A stretch of 26,310 bases of DNA, taken from Ochromonas danica. Taxonomy: Eukaryota > Sar > Chrysophyceae > Chromulinales > Chromulinaceae. This document shows, one piece after another, positions 17,293-26,310 of the stretch. Below the pieces are notes generated by a model. The model saw only the letters and a program-made list of their open reading frames with translations. It did not search any database and was not told where the DNA came from. Where the stretch lies: positions 1-26,310 of the forward strand of contig VKHL01000249.1 in the NCBI GenBank assembly GCA_015146655.1, given 5' to 3'. A program made the translations under genes and the position numbers. Every line of letters begins with the position of its first letter. Position 1 is the stretch's first letter.

Positions 17293-20200
17293 TCAAGACC
17301 ACGCGAAGTGCAGTGGCTGTGGGTCCATGACACTGGTCGACGTGTCATACATGGGGAAGGCAGCACGATTGTTCTCTGTGGCAAACTCAACAGTGAGAAT
17401 GCTACCAGGTCCTGTGACTACTTTCGCACGAGGGAGTCGATCGAGATCTTCTCCTCCTTGTGAACCACTTGCAATGTAACCCGCGCTGCGTCTTCTTCTC
17501 GCTGCAGCTGCTGCGCGATGAAGATGATTTGTCTGATTGTTATTGATAGAAGCATTTCTACTGTCCATACTTCCATCAACGGAGGAACGAGGAGTGAACA
17601 GCTCATTACCACCAGAGTAAAGATCCAAAGGAGGTAATACTGAATTAGGCTGTAAGGAAAGAAGAGCTCTTGATTGCTCCACTCGATGGCGTTCATCAAC
17701 AAGCCATTCGGCAGCTTGACTGCCAGGCCCTGCTTTTGGTGGGGATGCTTTATCATCGTTAGATAACAGAGCTTGACGATGTCGCAGCCGTCCAGAATAC
17801 TTACGATAGACAAAGTTGTTTCCAGTCGACATACGCGAACGTATTGGCCGTAAAGCATTCATGTCATTGTTGCTATCACCGCTGGTGCTGCTACTGTCAC
17901 TATCCTCCCAATCTTGTTTGCGTCCTGGACGACGTCGTCGCTTACGTTGTATTATTTGGGACCTGCTGTCAGGACGAAGATCCAGCATTGGTGGACCATG
18001 ACTGCGTTGTCGTGATGGTGTGCGCGAGCCCGTAGAGAATCGTTGACTAGCACTTGTTTGGACTTCCAATTGGAACGGATGATCTTGAGAAGAGGTCGGC
18101 CGTAACCATCCATCTCCTCCAGTCTTATCCATCACGCCCATCGCACTTGGTGAGAATTGAGAATCACCTAACATTGGAAGAACAATATCCGGCCGCGCGG
18201 CTTGGGGAGGACCAAAGACTCTGTTATTCGAAGCAGAAAGTGGCGGACCTGAGATCGAAGAATGCCCAGCCCACATCTGATCGCCATTCATCATCATTTG
18301 CGGATCACCAGACCATGGATAACCAATGGGGGGTGATGTTTGATAGGGACTCTGTCGACCAGAATGCATGTTGGGTGTGGCAGCGGATCCAAAGGAAGAT
18401 CGACGAGACCGAGAGCGATAAGGCAAATCCAACTCCACATCGAGATCAACATCTCTCGTACTTCCGCTCTTACTCTTTCGAGAAGAAGAGGGAATGATAA
18501 CGCGATGAACAAACTCTTCTTCTTCTTCGTCTTCATTCTCCCAATCATCGCCAAAGTCTTCTAATCGACCCAAATTACTCTTTGGACTACCCAATGCTAA
18601 CGCACTGAACTGTTCGATTGAACTCAATTTGCGCACTAATCCTGATGATTGGAATGATAACACACTATTTCCACGAAGGTTTCGACTCACAGAGGCTTGT
18701 TTGTCTAGAGATTGCTGCTCTTCCACAATTGGCTGAGCGATTACCTCCTTGAAGACTTCGTCATTGACTTGCTTCTCTCTTAGTATGCGGCGATGCTGAG
18801 CCTTGGCGAACATTCGGACCTCATGTGAAATCACAATAAACGCTAAAGCACCCACCACACCCCACGCACCACCTGCACTTGTGAGGCCGAGGAAGTAAAG
18901 TCCAGCAGCTAAACATTGAACACATCCTAAAATGATAATACCCAGGGCGATCTGACCAAAGAGGTCGCCCAGGCCAAAGACCAATATTTTGAGCAGAGCG
19001 AGAAGCTTTCGCCATGGCAATAGAATGAGCGAATTCTCCGGGCAGAGCGGGAGGTCGCGGTCATTGACGGAGAAGAGCAATCGAGAGATTGGCCAAGATG
19101 GAAACATACGCGCTGCACGGCAAGCTGGATTGAAATGTTGCACTAAGGCATTCGCTTCTCTCAGCAACCCTGACGTTCGTAACAGAATCAAACGTGAACG
19201 AATGAGCAACTGCTCACTGACACTTCGAACATCTGCACTAACTGATCCACCGATAACATTGAATTGCATCCACAAGGAGACTGGTTCCAACAAGAAAATC
19301 TCTTCAACAAAGGCCACCACAATCACAGCTGCCCATAAATCCAAGGCTCTTGATCCCAATTCTTTGCCTAAGATCATGATGAGAACTAAAAACACAGCCA
19401 ATATTCCAAACCAAACGATCAAACCACCATAGCAGAATATGGAAGACTCTAGTGAAGGTGAGAAGGTCAGATGAGGTGGAAAGAAGAAATTCTCAACAAC
19501 CAATCGGTCAGCTCCCTGAAAGCAGTTCACTATGAAGCTCCGCAATAGGAAAGGCTCTCGTTGGTCAACTTTCAATCGACTTTCTAGCAGCCTGCATAGT
19601 CCCAGTGCATCGCGACGAGCAAGAATCACTCGATTTAGCAGGTCTTTCTCCGACACACGACTCAAACCATAACGCATACGATGAAAGTATGCTTGATCAA
19701 CAGCATTACCAAAAACTCGGTGGTTTTCCCAGTGAGCCATTGCAGTTCGAATTTCAAATGCTAATAAGGCTGCTTCTTCGGAGGGAAGGTTATTATCCAT
19801 CGACAGCTTTGCCTTCTCCAAGCGAGCAGCTCGTAACAGTGTGCTGCGCAATGTTTGAGCTTCCATGAATTCATCCAATCTTTTGAAAACCGTCACATCA
19901 TCATCGGAAACCGGCACGACTGCCTTTTGCATGCTTTCAGATGTAAAATTCCAATGCAGGGCAATCCTTTTCTGTAAAAACTTGCAGACAGAGTAACACA
20001 AATTGACAAAGAACAAGACCACCCCTGACATGATCAACAGCAACATGAAGGATATTGCGGGTCGATCAAAGATACAAGTTTCATTATCTGCAACCCATTT
20101 ACAACGATTATCCCATCCTCCAATGATATCTGCTGAGTTACAAGAACTTTCATTGTCGAATCGGTCACAATAGTCATTGTCAGGATATGTAATGCGAACT

Positions 20201-23200
20201 AAAATAGTGGAAAAGGCAACGACACTGATCAACTTGGTAATTCCTAGCAGCCACCTCATAGATTGGTTTGGACGATGAGCAGACAAGGGCAAAGACATAA
20301 ACAAACTCAAAATACTGTGATCATTGCATATCTTTATCCAAAATAATTGATACCATCGTCCTTCACGGAATTCAAGAGGAAAGATCTCATCGTATAGTTT
20401 ATAAATCAATCGCACTTTGCTTTCTTTACCACTTTCATACTTGTTGTGTTTCTTCATCTTGTTCTTGGAGTTATTCCAATCAGCGAAGCCTGTCAAGAGT
20501 AAACCAACTACCAAAGATGCAAAGAGAGCATACATAGTTGCTGTGGTAGCATCTCGATAATGCACTTCCAGCAAGCCCGGTGATGGAGTGTAATCAATTG
20601 ACAAGTCGCTGTATTCAGTACTCCATAACGAGGCTAGTTCAAAACTAACACTGCTTGACGCCATGAGGGCCATATTAGTGGATAAACGGCGACCACTTGA
20701 ACTTGAAGCAATCGAAGAAGAACAACTGCATGTTGTGGAATAGCCGTCAAATTGAAGGACTCGACAAGAGTCAGTATCAGAAGCAAAAGCGGAGCCATTC
20801 CAAGTCGCACAAACGGGGAAGGTGGTATAACCAGGACAAGTGACGTTGTAAACACCTTTGCTATTCGACGGACACTGGACAGAAACAACTTCTCCCAAAG
20901 GACAATTCACAGACAAGTTGTACGTTGTCGATCTCACTTCATAGCATCGAACTCGTATTACCTTGGCTTCAACAGCGGTATAGTTCACAAACTCTCGATT
21001 AGGCAAATAAAATACATATTCAGATGTATCTGTTTGGAGAGGTATCATCACAGAAGACGTCTCTGACAAAAGACGTCGTCGTGATTCTTGCACTGAAGAT
21101 AAAACCAACTCCACAGATACACCGCTGGAAATTGCTTTATCGCGACGAGGATTCGCTTGAAATTGTCTGAGGGTGACTTTGACGAGATTGCTCGAGTTCC
21201 ATAGTGTACCCCCTCGCACCATGAAAGCAGCGGGAGAAACATTGAGAAATGATTCGAAGCCGGTCTGAGGTAGAGTTACGCGAGTGCTCAGTAAACTCGA
21301 TCCCGTGCTTGTAAAGCTTAGAAGTCGCAAGGTACTTGTGACCGACTGAGATGAAGATTCCCCTACTACCTTGAAGTTTGAGCAAGTGCTCGATAAAGCT
21401 TTAGCTGATCTGTCAACAACGTCGACCACTGACAAAGAGAGATTGTACGATCGCAACAAGATACTGGACAAAGCGCGACTAAGCAAGTCAAAGGTTGAAT
21501 CTTGACAAGATAGGTCACCCAAATCATCAATCGATGCAACTAATGCTAAAGTACAATTCGCCAAAGCTACCGGAGTCAATTGGTAGGGATCAAGGAGAAC
21601 ATTAGCCACTGTTGTAGCTCTTGATGTGACACTGTCCATGCTAACATCCTCCATGGTAGTAGACGAATATAGACTGGCACACAATTGCTCACGTAAGGTC
21701 ACTGCCCTTGGGTAATCTGAACTGCTCAAGGAACAAGAAATGCCGTAATAACCAGAGTTACATACACATCTCGCTTCGCAGGCGCTGTTTAGAATTGAAC
21801 AGTAGCTCAGCAACTTTCCCAATAGATCCAGATACGTGCATTTCCCTCTGCCTAAGCAATTTCCTGGGCACAGTTTGGGCGAATCCACACAAACACCTGC
21901 TTTACAGAAGCCCGTGGCGCAGGAATAGTTACTGGAACAGCTTTGTTCTATATTTCTCAAGGATGACGATACATTGCAAGGCAAGTTAGCGTCACCGGTA
22001 ACTCCAACATAACCAGATAAACAAGGTCCACAAGTGCGAGCAGTAGTGCTACACTTTTGACGATTCAGAGTGCTGCAAGAGACGGAAGTGGTGCAATCGA
22101 CAGCATTTAACGAACTCAAAGCAATGCTTGCTGTTTGCAAAACTTGCGAAGCATCGCGATTGGCAAGTGCATTTGTGAGGCTGGTCTGAACTGTGCTGGC
22201 GTATGACGACAGTGTAGGTCCAGCAAAGACCTGAACATTGACAGTTGTGTTTGCCATAGCGTCATATATATCATAAATTCGTGCTGCACATGTCACGCTA
22301 TAGCTTGAAGATTGAAGACCTTGACCAAGCATGGTGGAAAGATAAGATATTTGACTTCTTCCTTGTAGAGTGCTGATCGAGCTGTTGGGTAGTATCCAAT
22401 AAAGGAAGACATATGTCAACGGTAAGTCGGAACTATCGTCTTGCCAGCCGCCTGCAGTGAGAACATATATTGTCGACAAAGCCGAGCCGGTAGAAGGACT
22501 AATAGATAAACTACCCAACGATGGAGGAGAGTTTATATTTACGGTAATATTGGCCATTGAAAATATCGTCAGGCTGCTCTTATAGGCAGCATTCAACGAG
22601 AAAGTATAAGAAAGCCCTTGTGATAGTCCATATGGAGCGATTGCCAAAGAGAATGCCCAAACACCAGATTGAACTGACGTTTGCCAAGGAGAGATCACGA
22701 CAGAAGAAGCCGTCGTATCGATACGATCAGAGCTCCAATAGGCATAGGCAGCACCAACAGAAGCATTAACAGTACCTGATAAAATGATCTTATCTCCAGC
22801 ACTATACTTCGCTTTCACGGAAGCAATTGTAACAGAAGGAGCACCTCGAGATAAAATAGTTATTGCCACACCTGTGGAAGATGCTAAACCAGAAACGGAG
22901 GATGTCGTCGTCACGTTAATATAGTAAGTTCCAGCATCTAAAGTTCCAACTGCTAAATTAAGCTGAGACTGGGTGATTTTACTCCTTGTGGTGGGGAAAT
23001 TACTACAAGCACTTCCATAAGACGCAGAAACAGAAGTACAGCTCCACAGATAAGTCAACGTAGCACCACTATTATCCAAATCCGAACTTTGTGAAGCATC
23101 CAGACTAATTCGCTGGGAAGTTGTGAACACATTAGCACCTAAAATTATTGCGGAAACCCCACTTCGACCAAAGCTCAATATAGTATCAGCTGTGGAGCCA

Positions 23201-26200
23201 ATGTTACCGCTACCTTTGACACTTACCCGAACTTTTAAGGTGTAGTTTTGATTAGCAGCAAATGAATATCCAGGAGCTACAAACACTGTCGGATCTCGGG
23301 AAGTAGAGACAATTGAACGTTTGTACTCTACTCCTTGGTATACATACCAATAGTACTGGAGGGTGAGATTAGAGGAAGTATAACCCAGACACGCCGGCAA
23401 AATAGCAACAGCAACTGCTCGAACCACTTGAGAAGGAACATAGGCTGAAAATTGTGAATATAATGATACCTTTGGCGTTATAGACGTGTCGGATACCATT
23501 GTGACATTTACACTAACCCGAGTGACTTGCTGGAAATAGTCGATCAGTGTCAATGAAAAGGTGTAGAGATGGGGTGTGTCACGAGGAAAAAGATGATTCA
23601 CAAAATACTCGTTCGGAATGGTCACATTGTTAGCAGTACTTGAGGCATAAGTATTGAGGAAATCAGTTAATTGCGAATTATTCATGGCTGAAGCAGTTCC
23701 ATTGACTGTCCATCGAACAGAAACCCAACCTCGTAATCCGGATCCCTTTGAAGCAGTTGGATCTAAAGTTATATCATCACAACTATAAATTGAAGAAGCT
23801 GTTGATAAGACTGCTATTGGAATCGCTGGCTTTGGAGGAGCCAGGATGGGAAGACTAACAGCGGCCATGTAGGAATAAGTACTACAAGAGGCCGCACTAC
23901 TTCCAGATGAGCATTGGGCTCGAATGATATTTCCTCGCACCACAGCCTTCTGTCCAACCACTGGAAAACTAGTGGTATCCTTCAAAGTTGCAACCAGATA
24001 AGTATTATTCAACCAGGCGCAAGAAGCTCTTGATGATCCAGTGAAGGTGACCAATAGAGAGCAATTGAAGTAGCTATTATAATTGGCCAAAACACTAGCG
24101 CCGCGATCTGAGTTGCTGTCGAAACCAAAGTACAGGGAATTTCCATCATTAGAATAGACAACAGCGGTTAAATTGGGAGCTGGAGGAGTGATTCTGATGT
24201 TCCGCAAAGTAAATGTAATATTAACAGGGCTATAGGAAGTCGAGCCTGTTGCTGTTGCCTGTATAACGTAACACCCAACGGTTGTGCCTCTCACCACAAA
24301 GGCTGCTGTGAGGGTTGAAGAGTTAGGATAAAATGTGAAGAGTGAAGGGTAAGCAACAACAGAGGTTGTGGACAATGCTGACGAACAAGGGTATATCGGT
24401 AAGTTCAATCTTGTTTGGCCAGTGGGAGCAGCATTTAGAGCAATTTGAAATAGTGATTCCGATGAGCTTCCTGTATATTGAGGTATGCTGGCTGGATATG
24501 CTATCGCCAATAATTGCCTACAACACGAGGTATTCACGGAGACTTTTGTGGCAATCGCCTCAACCAAAGGCATGAGATTGCTAGAAAAGTCTTCCGAGTA
24601 GCAATAAATGTCATAGGTAGTCTCCGGGCTTAGATTGGACAAGGTCATATTTACCGTTCCTGCCGCAGCAATGAGCTGTCGAGAGCCGACATTACTAATC
24701 TGTAAAACAGATTCCAAACTATAGGCCGAGGCCTGAGAGAATGCCGCACAATGAATAATACCAGGTAATGTCACGTTGAAAGAGATGTAGGCTTGAGTGC
24801 TACTGACCAACCCAACCTTCATCGTTGATTGAACAATCGAAGGATATAGTTTGGCAATTGAATACGTCCATTTGACAACAGTACCTTCGATCAGATAGTT
24901 GGAACAAGACTGACATGGATTTACAATAAATGATTGGCCTGGGCAGGCCACCGAGCTGACGCAAATTCGTTTGCAATTTATGCAAAACACTGGAAACCCA
25001 TTGCAACGGAAAACTCTCCAAGTTCTGCCTTCGCAATTGCCTTCATATACCGTACCCTGAATAAGACTATCACGCACTCCCATTACAACACTCTTGTCGG
25101 TGCACGTCACCGATTCATTCTTTGTAGTCGATCCCTCCACCAATTGAAAGTAAGCAGTTAAACTCGAAAAATACATGGTTGTGAGAGGCACCGACAAAAT
25201 ATTATTCACATAATTAGTCCAGTTCGAACATTGTCCATCCACAGTAAGCCCTTTGAAGTAATAAGATCCAAAAACAAAGCTTTGGGAAGAGTTGCTTATG
25301 TAGCTGTTTTTAGTCTTCAAGTAGTTACGATAGCTAAAATGATCGGCATAGTTCATATTCGCTGTCGGAGCCAAGGAAGGGTACCGTGTAGGCCGCACTG
25401 TTTCGCCGTGCACAGAAGGGGCTGATGTGGTAGGATACTTTGAAGGAGCACCCGTGGGCCTACCAGTGGGCCTACTTGTTGTTGGCCTAACCGTTGGCTG
25501 AGATGAAGGCTGAGAAGTTGGCTGTCGAGACGGCTGAGAAGATGGCTGTGCGCTTGGTTGCGCCGAGGGTTGTGAAGAAGGAGACGAAGAAGGTTGCGAT
25601 GATGGCTGAGAGGTAGGTTGTGATGATGGCTGAGAGGAAGGTTGCGAGGAAGGTTGCGAGGAGGGTTGAGACGAAGGCTGTGCAGAAGGCTGCGCTGAAG
25701 GCTGTGAAGTTGGTACAGATGATGGTTGACCAGTAGGCTGTCCAGAAGGTTGAGATGATGGTTGACCAGAAGGCTGAGAACTTGGCTGACATGAAGGCTG
25801 ACCTGAGGGCTGGCCAGTAGGCTGCGAAGACGGGTTAGTAGGACACGAAGATGGTTGAGCAGTAGGAAACCCTGAAGGTTGTCCAGAAGGCTGAGATGAC
25901 GGTTGACCACTCGGTTGACCACTGGGATGGCTGCTCGGCTGACTGCTAGGTTGTCCACTCGGCTGACCACTCGGTTGTGATGAAGGCTGAGAAGAGGGTT
26001 GCCCAGAAGGCTGGCCAGAAGGCTGACCCGTGGGTTGTATAGAAGGCTGAGATGACGGTTGACCACTCGGTTGACCACTGGGATGGCTGCTCGGCTGACT
26101 GCTGGGCTGACCACTCGGCTGACCACTCGGTTGTGATGAGGGCTGAGAAGAGGGTTGCCCAGAAGGCTGGCCAGAAGGCTGACCCGTGGGTTGTCCAGAA

Positions 26201-26310
26201 GGCTGAGATGACGGTTGACCACTCGGTTGACCGCTGGGATGGCTGCTCGGCTGACTGCTAGGTTGTCCACTCGGCTGACCACTCGGTTGTGATGAAGGCT
26301 GAGAAGAGGG
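17293..26310 (-). CDS. Giant REJ/GPS multi-pass membrane protein with Gln-Pro-Ser repeats (5' partial)
   Basis: The frame is open without an intron from the right edge to the stop at 17293: 3005 visible residues, N-terminus missing. The first ~290 are QPSx/QPTx repeats. A very large ectodomain follows, full of N-x-S/T sites, with PKD-like segments (RISLDASQSSDLDNSGATLTYLWSC near 23035-23120), REJ-like Ser-rich sequence, and a Cys-rich EGF-like stretch (21740-21880, ending CVCNSGYYGISC). A GPS-like motif lies at 20700-20815 (CATWNGS...CRVL...TTCSC). Hydrophobic segments follow near 20487-20537, 20188-20250, 19990-20061, 19370-19441, 19275-19343, 18885-19005 and 18815-18872. The cytosolic tail of ~500 residues is disordered, with an acidic run (EDEEEEEF) and a basic cluster (RKRRRRPGRK). 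The order REJ-GPS-membrane is that of polycystin-1/REJ receptors. It is probably a surface adhesion or sensory protein. Confidence 0.85.
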   Translation of the reverse strand, partial: PSSQPSSQPSGQPSGQPSSQPSSHPSGQPSGQPSSQPSGQPTGQPSGQPSGQPSSQPSSQPSGQPSGQPSSQPSSHPSGQPSGQPSSQPSIQPTGQPSGQPSGQPSSQPSSQPSGQPSGQPSSQPSSHPSGQPSGQPSSQPSGQPSGFPTAQPSSCPTNPSSQPTGQPSGQPSCQPSSQPSGQPSSQPSGQPTGQPSSVPTSQPSAQPSAQPSSQPSSQPSSQPSSQPSSQPTSQPSSQPSSSPSSQPSAQPSAQPSSQPSRQPTSQPSSQPTVRPTTSRPTGRPTGAPSKYPTTSAPSVHGETVRPTRYPSLAPTANMNYADHFSYRNYLKTKNSYISNSSQSFVFGSYYFKGLTVDGQCSNWTNYVNNILSVPLTTMYFSSLTAYFQLVEGSTTKNESVTCTDKSVVMGVRDSLIQGTVYEGNCEGRTWRVFRCNGFPVFCINCKRICVSSVACPGQSFIVNPCQSCSNYLIEGTVVKWTYSIAKLYPSIVQSTMKVGLVSSTQAYISFNVTLPGIIHCAAFSQASAYSLESVLQISNVGSRQLIAAAGTVNMTLSNLSPETTYDIYCYSEDFSSNLMPLVEAIATKVSVNTSCCRQLLAIAYPASIPQYTGSSSESLFQIALNAAPTGQTRLNLPIYPCSSALSTTSVVAYPSLFTFYPNSSTLTAAFVVRGTTVGCYVIQATATGSTSYSPVNITFTLRNIRITPPAPNLTAVVYSNDGNSLYFGFDSNSDRGASVLANYNSYFNCSLLVTFTGSSRASCAWLNNTYLVATLKDTTSFPVVGQKAVVRGNIIRAQCSSGSSAASCSTYSYMAAVSLPILAPPKPAIPIAVLSTASSIYSCDDITLDPTASKGSGLRGWVSVRWTVNGTASAMNNSQLTDFLNTYASSTANNVTIPNEYFVNHLFPRDTPHLYTFSLTLIDYFQQVTRVSVNVTMVSDTSITPKVSLYSQFSAYVPSQVVRAVAVAILPACLGYTSSNLTLQYYWYVYQGVEYKRSIVSTSRDPTVFVAPGYSFAANQNYTLKVRVSVKGSGNIGSTADTILSFGRSGVSAIILGANVFTTSQRISLDASQSSDLDNSGATLTYLWSCTSVSASYGSACSNFPTTRSKITQSQLNLAVGTLDAGTYYINVTTTSSVSGLASSTGVAITILSRGAPSVTIASVKAKYSAGDKIILSGTVNASVGAAYAYWSSDRIDTTASSVVISPWQTSVQSGVWAFSLAIAPYGLSQGLSYTFSLNAAYKSSLTIFSMANITVNINSPPSLGSLSISPSTGSALSTIYVLTAGGWQDDSSDLPLTYVFLYWILPNSSISTLQGRSQISYLSTMLGQGLQSSSYSVTCAARIYDIYDAMANTTVNVQVFAGPTLSSYASTVQTSLTNALANRDASQVLQTASIALSSLNAVDCTTSVSCSTLNRQKCSTTARTCGPCLSGYVGVTGDANLPCNVSSSLRNIEQSCSSNYSCATGFCKAGVCVDSPKLCPGNCLGRGKCTYLDLLGKLLSYCSILNSACEARCVCNSGYYGISCSLSSSDYPRAVTLREQLCASLYSSTTMEDVSMDSVTSRATTVANVLLDPYQLTPVALANCTLALVASIDDLGDLSCQDSTFDLLSRALSSILLRSYNLSLSVVDVVDRSAKALSSTCSNFKVVGESSSQSVTSTLRLLSFTSTGSSLLSTRVTLPQTGFESFLNVSPAAFMVRGGTLWNSSNLVKVTLRQFQANPRRDKAISSGVSVELVLSSVQESRRRLLSETSSVMIPLQTDTSEYVFYLPNREFVNYTAVEAKVIRVRCYEVRSTTYNLSVNCPLGEVVSVQCPSNSKGVYNVTCPGYTTFPVCATWNGSAFASDTDSCRVLQFDGYSTTCSCSSSIASSSSGRRLSTNMALMASSSVSFELASLWSTEYSDLSIDYTPSPGLLEVHYRDATTATMYALFASLVVGLLLTGFADWNNSKNKMKKHNKYESGKESKVRLIYKLYDEIFPLEFREGRWYQLFWIKICNDHSILSLFMSLPLSAHRPNQSMRWLLGITKLISVVAFSTILVRITYPDNDYCDRFDNESSCNSADIIGGWDNRCKWVADNETCIFDRPAISFMLLLIMSGVVLFFVNLCYSVCKFLQKRIALHWNFTSESMQKAVVPVSDDDVTVFKRLDEFMEAQTLRSTLLRAARLEKAKLSMDNNLPSEEAALLAFEIRTAMAHWENHRVFGNAVDQAYFHRMRYGLSRVSEKDLLNRVILARRDALGLCRLLESRLKVDQREPFLLRSFIVNCFQGADRLVVENFFFPPHLTFSPSLESSIFCYGGLIVWFGILAVFLVLIMILGKELGSRALDLWAAVIVVAFVEEIFLLEPVSLWMQFNVIGGSVSADVRSVSEQLLIRSRLILLRTSGLLREANALVQHFNPACRAARMFPSWPISRLLFSVNDRDLPLCPENSLILLPWRKLLALLKILVFGLGDLFGQIALGIIILGCVQCLAAGLYFLGLTSAGGAWGVVGALAFIVISHEVRMFAKAQHRRILREKQVNDEVFKEVIAQPIVEEQQSLDKQASVSRNLRGNSVLSFQSSGLVRKLSSIEQFSALALGSPKSNLGRLEDFGDDWENEDEEEEEFVHRVIIPSSSRKSKSGSTRDVDLDVELDLPYRSRSRRSSFGSAATPNMHSGRQSPYQTSPPIGYPWSGDPQMMMNGDQMWAGHSSISGPPLSASNNRVFGPPQAARPDIVLPMLGDSQFSPSAMGVMDKTGGDGWLRPTSSQDHPFQLEVQTSASQRFSTGSRTPSRQRSHGPPMLDLRPDSRSQIIQRKRRRRPGRKQDWEDSDSSSTSGDSNNDMNALRPIRSRMSTGNNFVYRKYSGRLRHRQALLSNDDKASPPKAGPGSQAAEWLVDERHRVEQSRALLSLQPNSVLPPLDLYSGGNELFTPRSSVDGSMDSRNASINNNQTNHLHRAAAAARRRRSAGYIASGSQGGEDLDRLPRAKVVTGPGSILTVEFATENNRAAFPMYDTSTSVMDPQPLHFAWS
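25442..26310 (-). repeat. Coding repeat tract of QPS/QPT tetrapeptides
   Basis: Roughly seventy 12-bp units encode Gln-Pro-(Ser/Thr)-(Gly/Ser), ending in a few Arg-Pro-Thr variants (25442-25492). One interruption reads Cys-Pro-Thr-Asn (about 25828-25841). There is no stop in the frame and no Met/Val/Leu start codon over most of the tract, which confirms that the gene continues beyond the window. Confidence 0.95.
25885..26310 (-). repeat. 156-bp higher-order tandem repeat within the QPS tract
   Basis: Units begin at 25885, 26041 and 26197, spaced exactly 156 bp (52 codons) apart; the third is cut by the window edge at 114 bp. By eye the first two differ at about 6 of 156 positions, and the first and third at about 1 of 114. 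Each unit carries a diagnostic SSHPSG variant tetrapeptide. Confidence 0.93.

Noticed and set aside
25411-25413. GTG at the head of the long open frame as the start of the giant protein
   Set aside because: The frame continues upstream for 299 codons of QPS repeats with no stop, so this Val codon is internal.
25353-26282. 309-aa minus-strand open frame with VNRHLSLLDN-type repeats
   Set aside because: It is another frame of the same repetitive DNA. The QPS frame is the one continuous with the 2706-residue conserved part and has no stop to the window edge.
25442-26310. CRISPR-like array
   Set aside because: Regular 12-bp and 156-bp periodicity is explained by coding tetrapeptide repeats. There are no unique spacers, and the organism is a eukaryote.
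1-26310. tRNA or rRNA genes
   Set aside because: Scanning the intergenic stretches for T-arm and anticodon-arm patterns gave nothing that folds as a tRNA, and no rRNA sequence was recognised.

Overview
This window looks like nuclear DNA of a compact, intron-poor microbial eukaryote, most likely a stramenopile (chrysophyte, diatom or oomycete relatives). The eukaryotic call rests on short GT-AG introns that repair reading frames inside recognisable proteins, a Dicer-type protein, a plasma-membrane type P3A ATPase and a REJ/GPS-type membrane receptor. The narrower call rests on the long Gln-Pro-Ser repeats of the giant surface protein and on the wording of the ATPase core (ASIPLAIEIV before the DKTG block), which I associate with stramenopile and protist P3A pumps. 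No organism name can be proven from the sequence alone.

Layout from left to right: the 3' part of an unrecognised gene, possibly a jelly-roll protein (+, 51-804); a mitochondrial-looking membrane-anchored P-loop ATPase (-, 1136-2431); a P3A proton-pump-type ATPase with one 75-nt intron (-, 3013-5994); a small heat shock protein (+, 6341-6793) transcribed divergently from the pump; a complete Dicer-like protein of about 1626 aa with one 75-nt intron (-, 6877-11832); a leucine-rich-repeat protein of about 916 aa with two short introns (+, 12064-14941); a 163-aa coiled-coil protein with one 82-nt intron (-, 15285-15858); a 176-aa basic protein of unknown function (+, 16136-16666); a 626-bp convergent intergenic region with two hairpins; and a giant (at least 3005 aa) REJ/GPS multi-pass membrane protein (-, 17293-26310) whose N-terminus, a Gln-Pro-Ser repeat tract, runs off the right edge.

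The genes do not form a pathway. Strands alternate in divergent and convergent pairs, intergenic spaces are 80-630 bp, and each gene has its own function. The most notable points are: an intact RNA-interference endonuclease gene in the same window as a long nested inverted repeat with a 19-bp perfect stem; a recently amplified 156-bp tandem repeat inside the giant surface protein; a REJ/GPS receptor whose GPS motif lacks the usual cleavage tripeptide; a small heat shock protein with an in-frame, targeting-like N-terminal extension; and a 9-bp motif (GTTAAGTTA) repeated in two gene-upstream regions.
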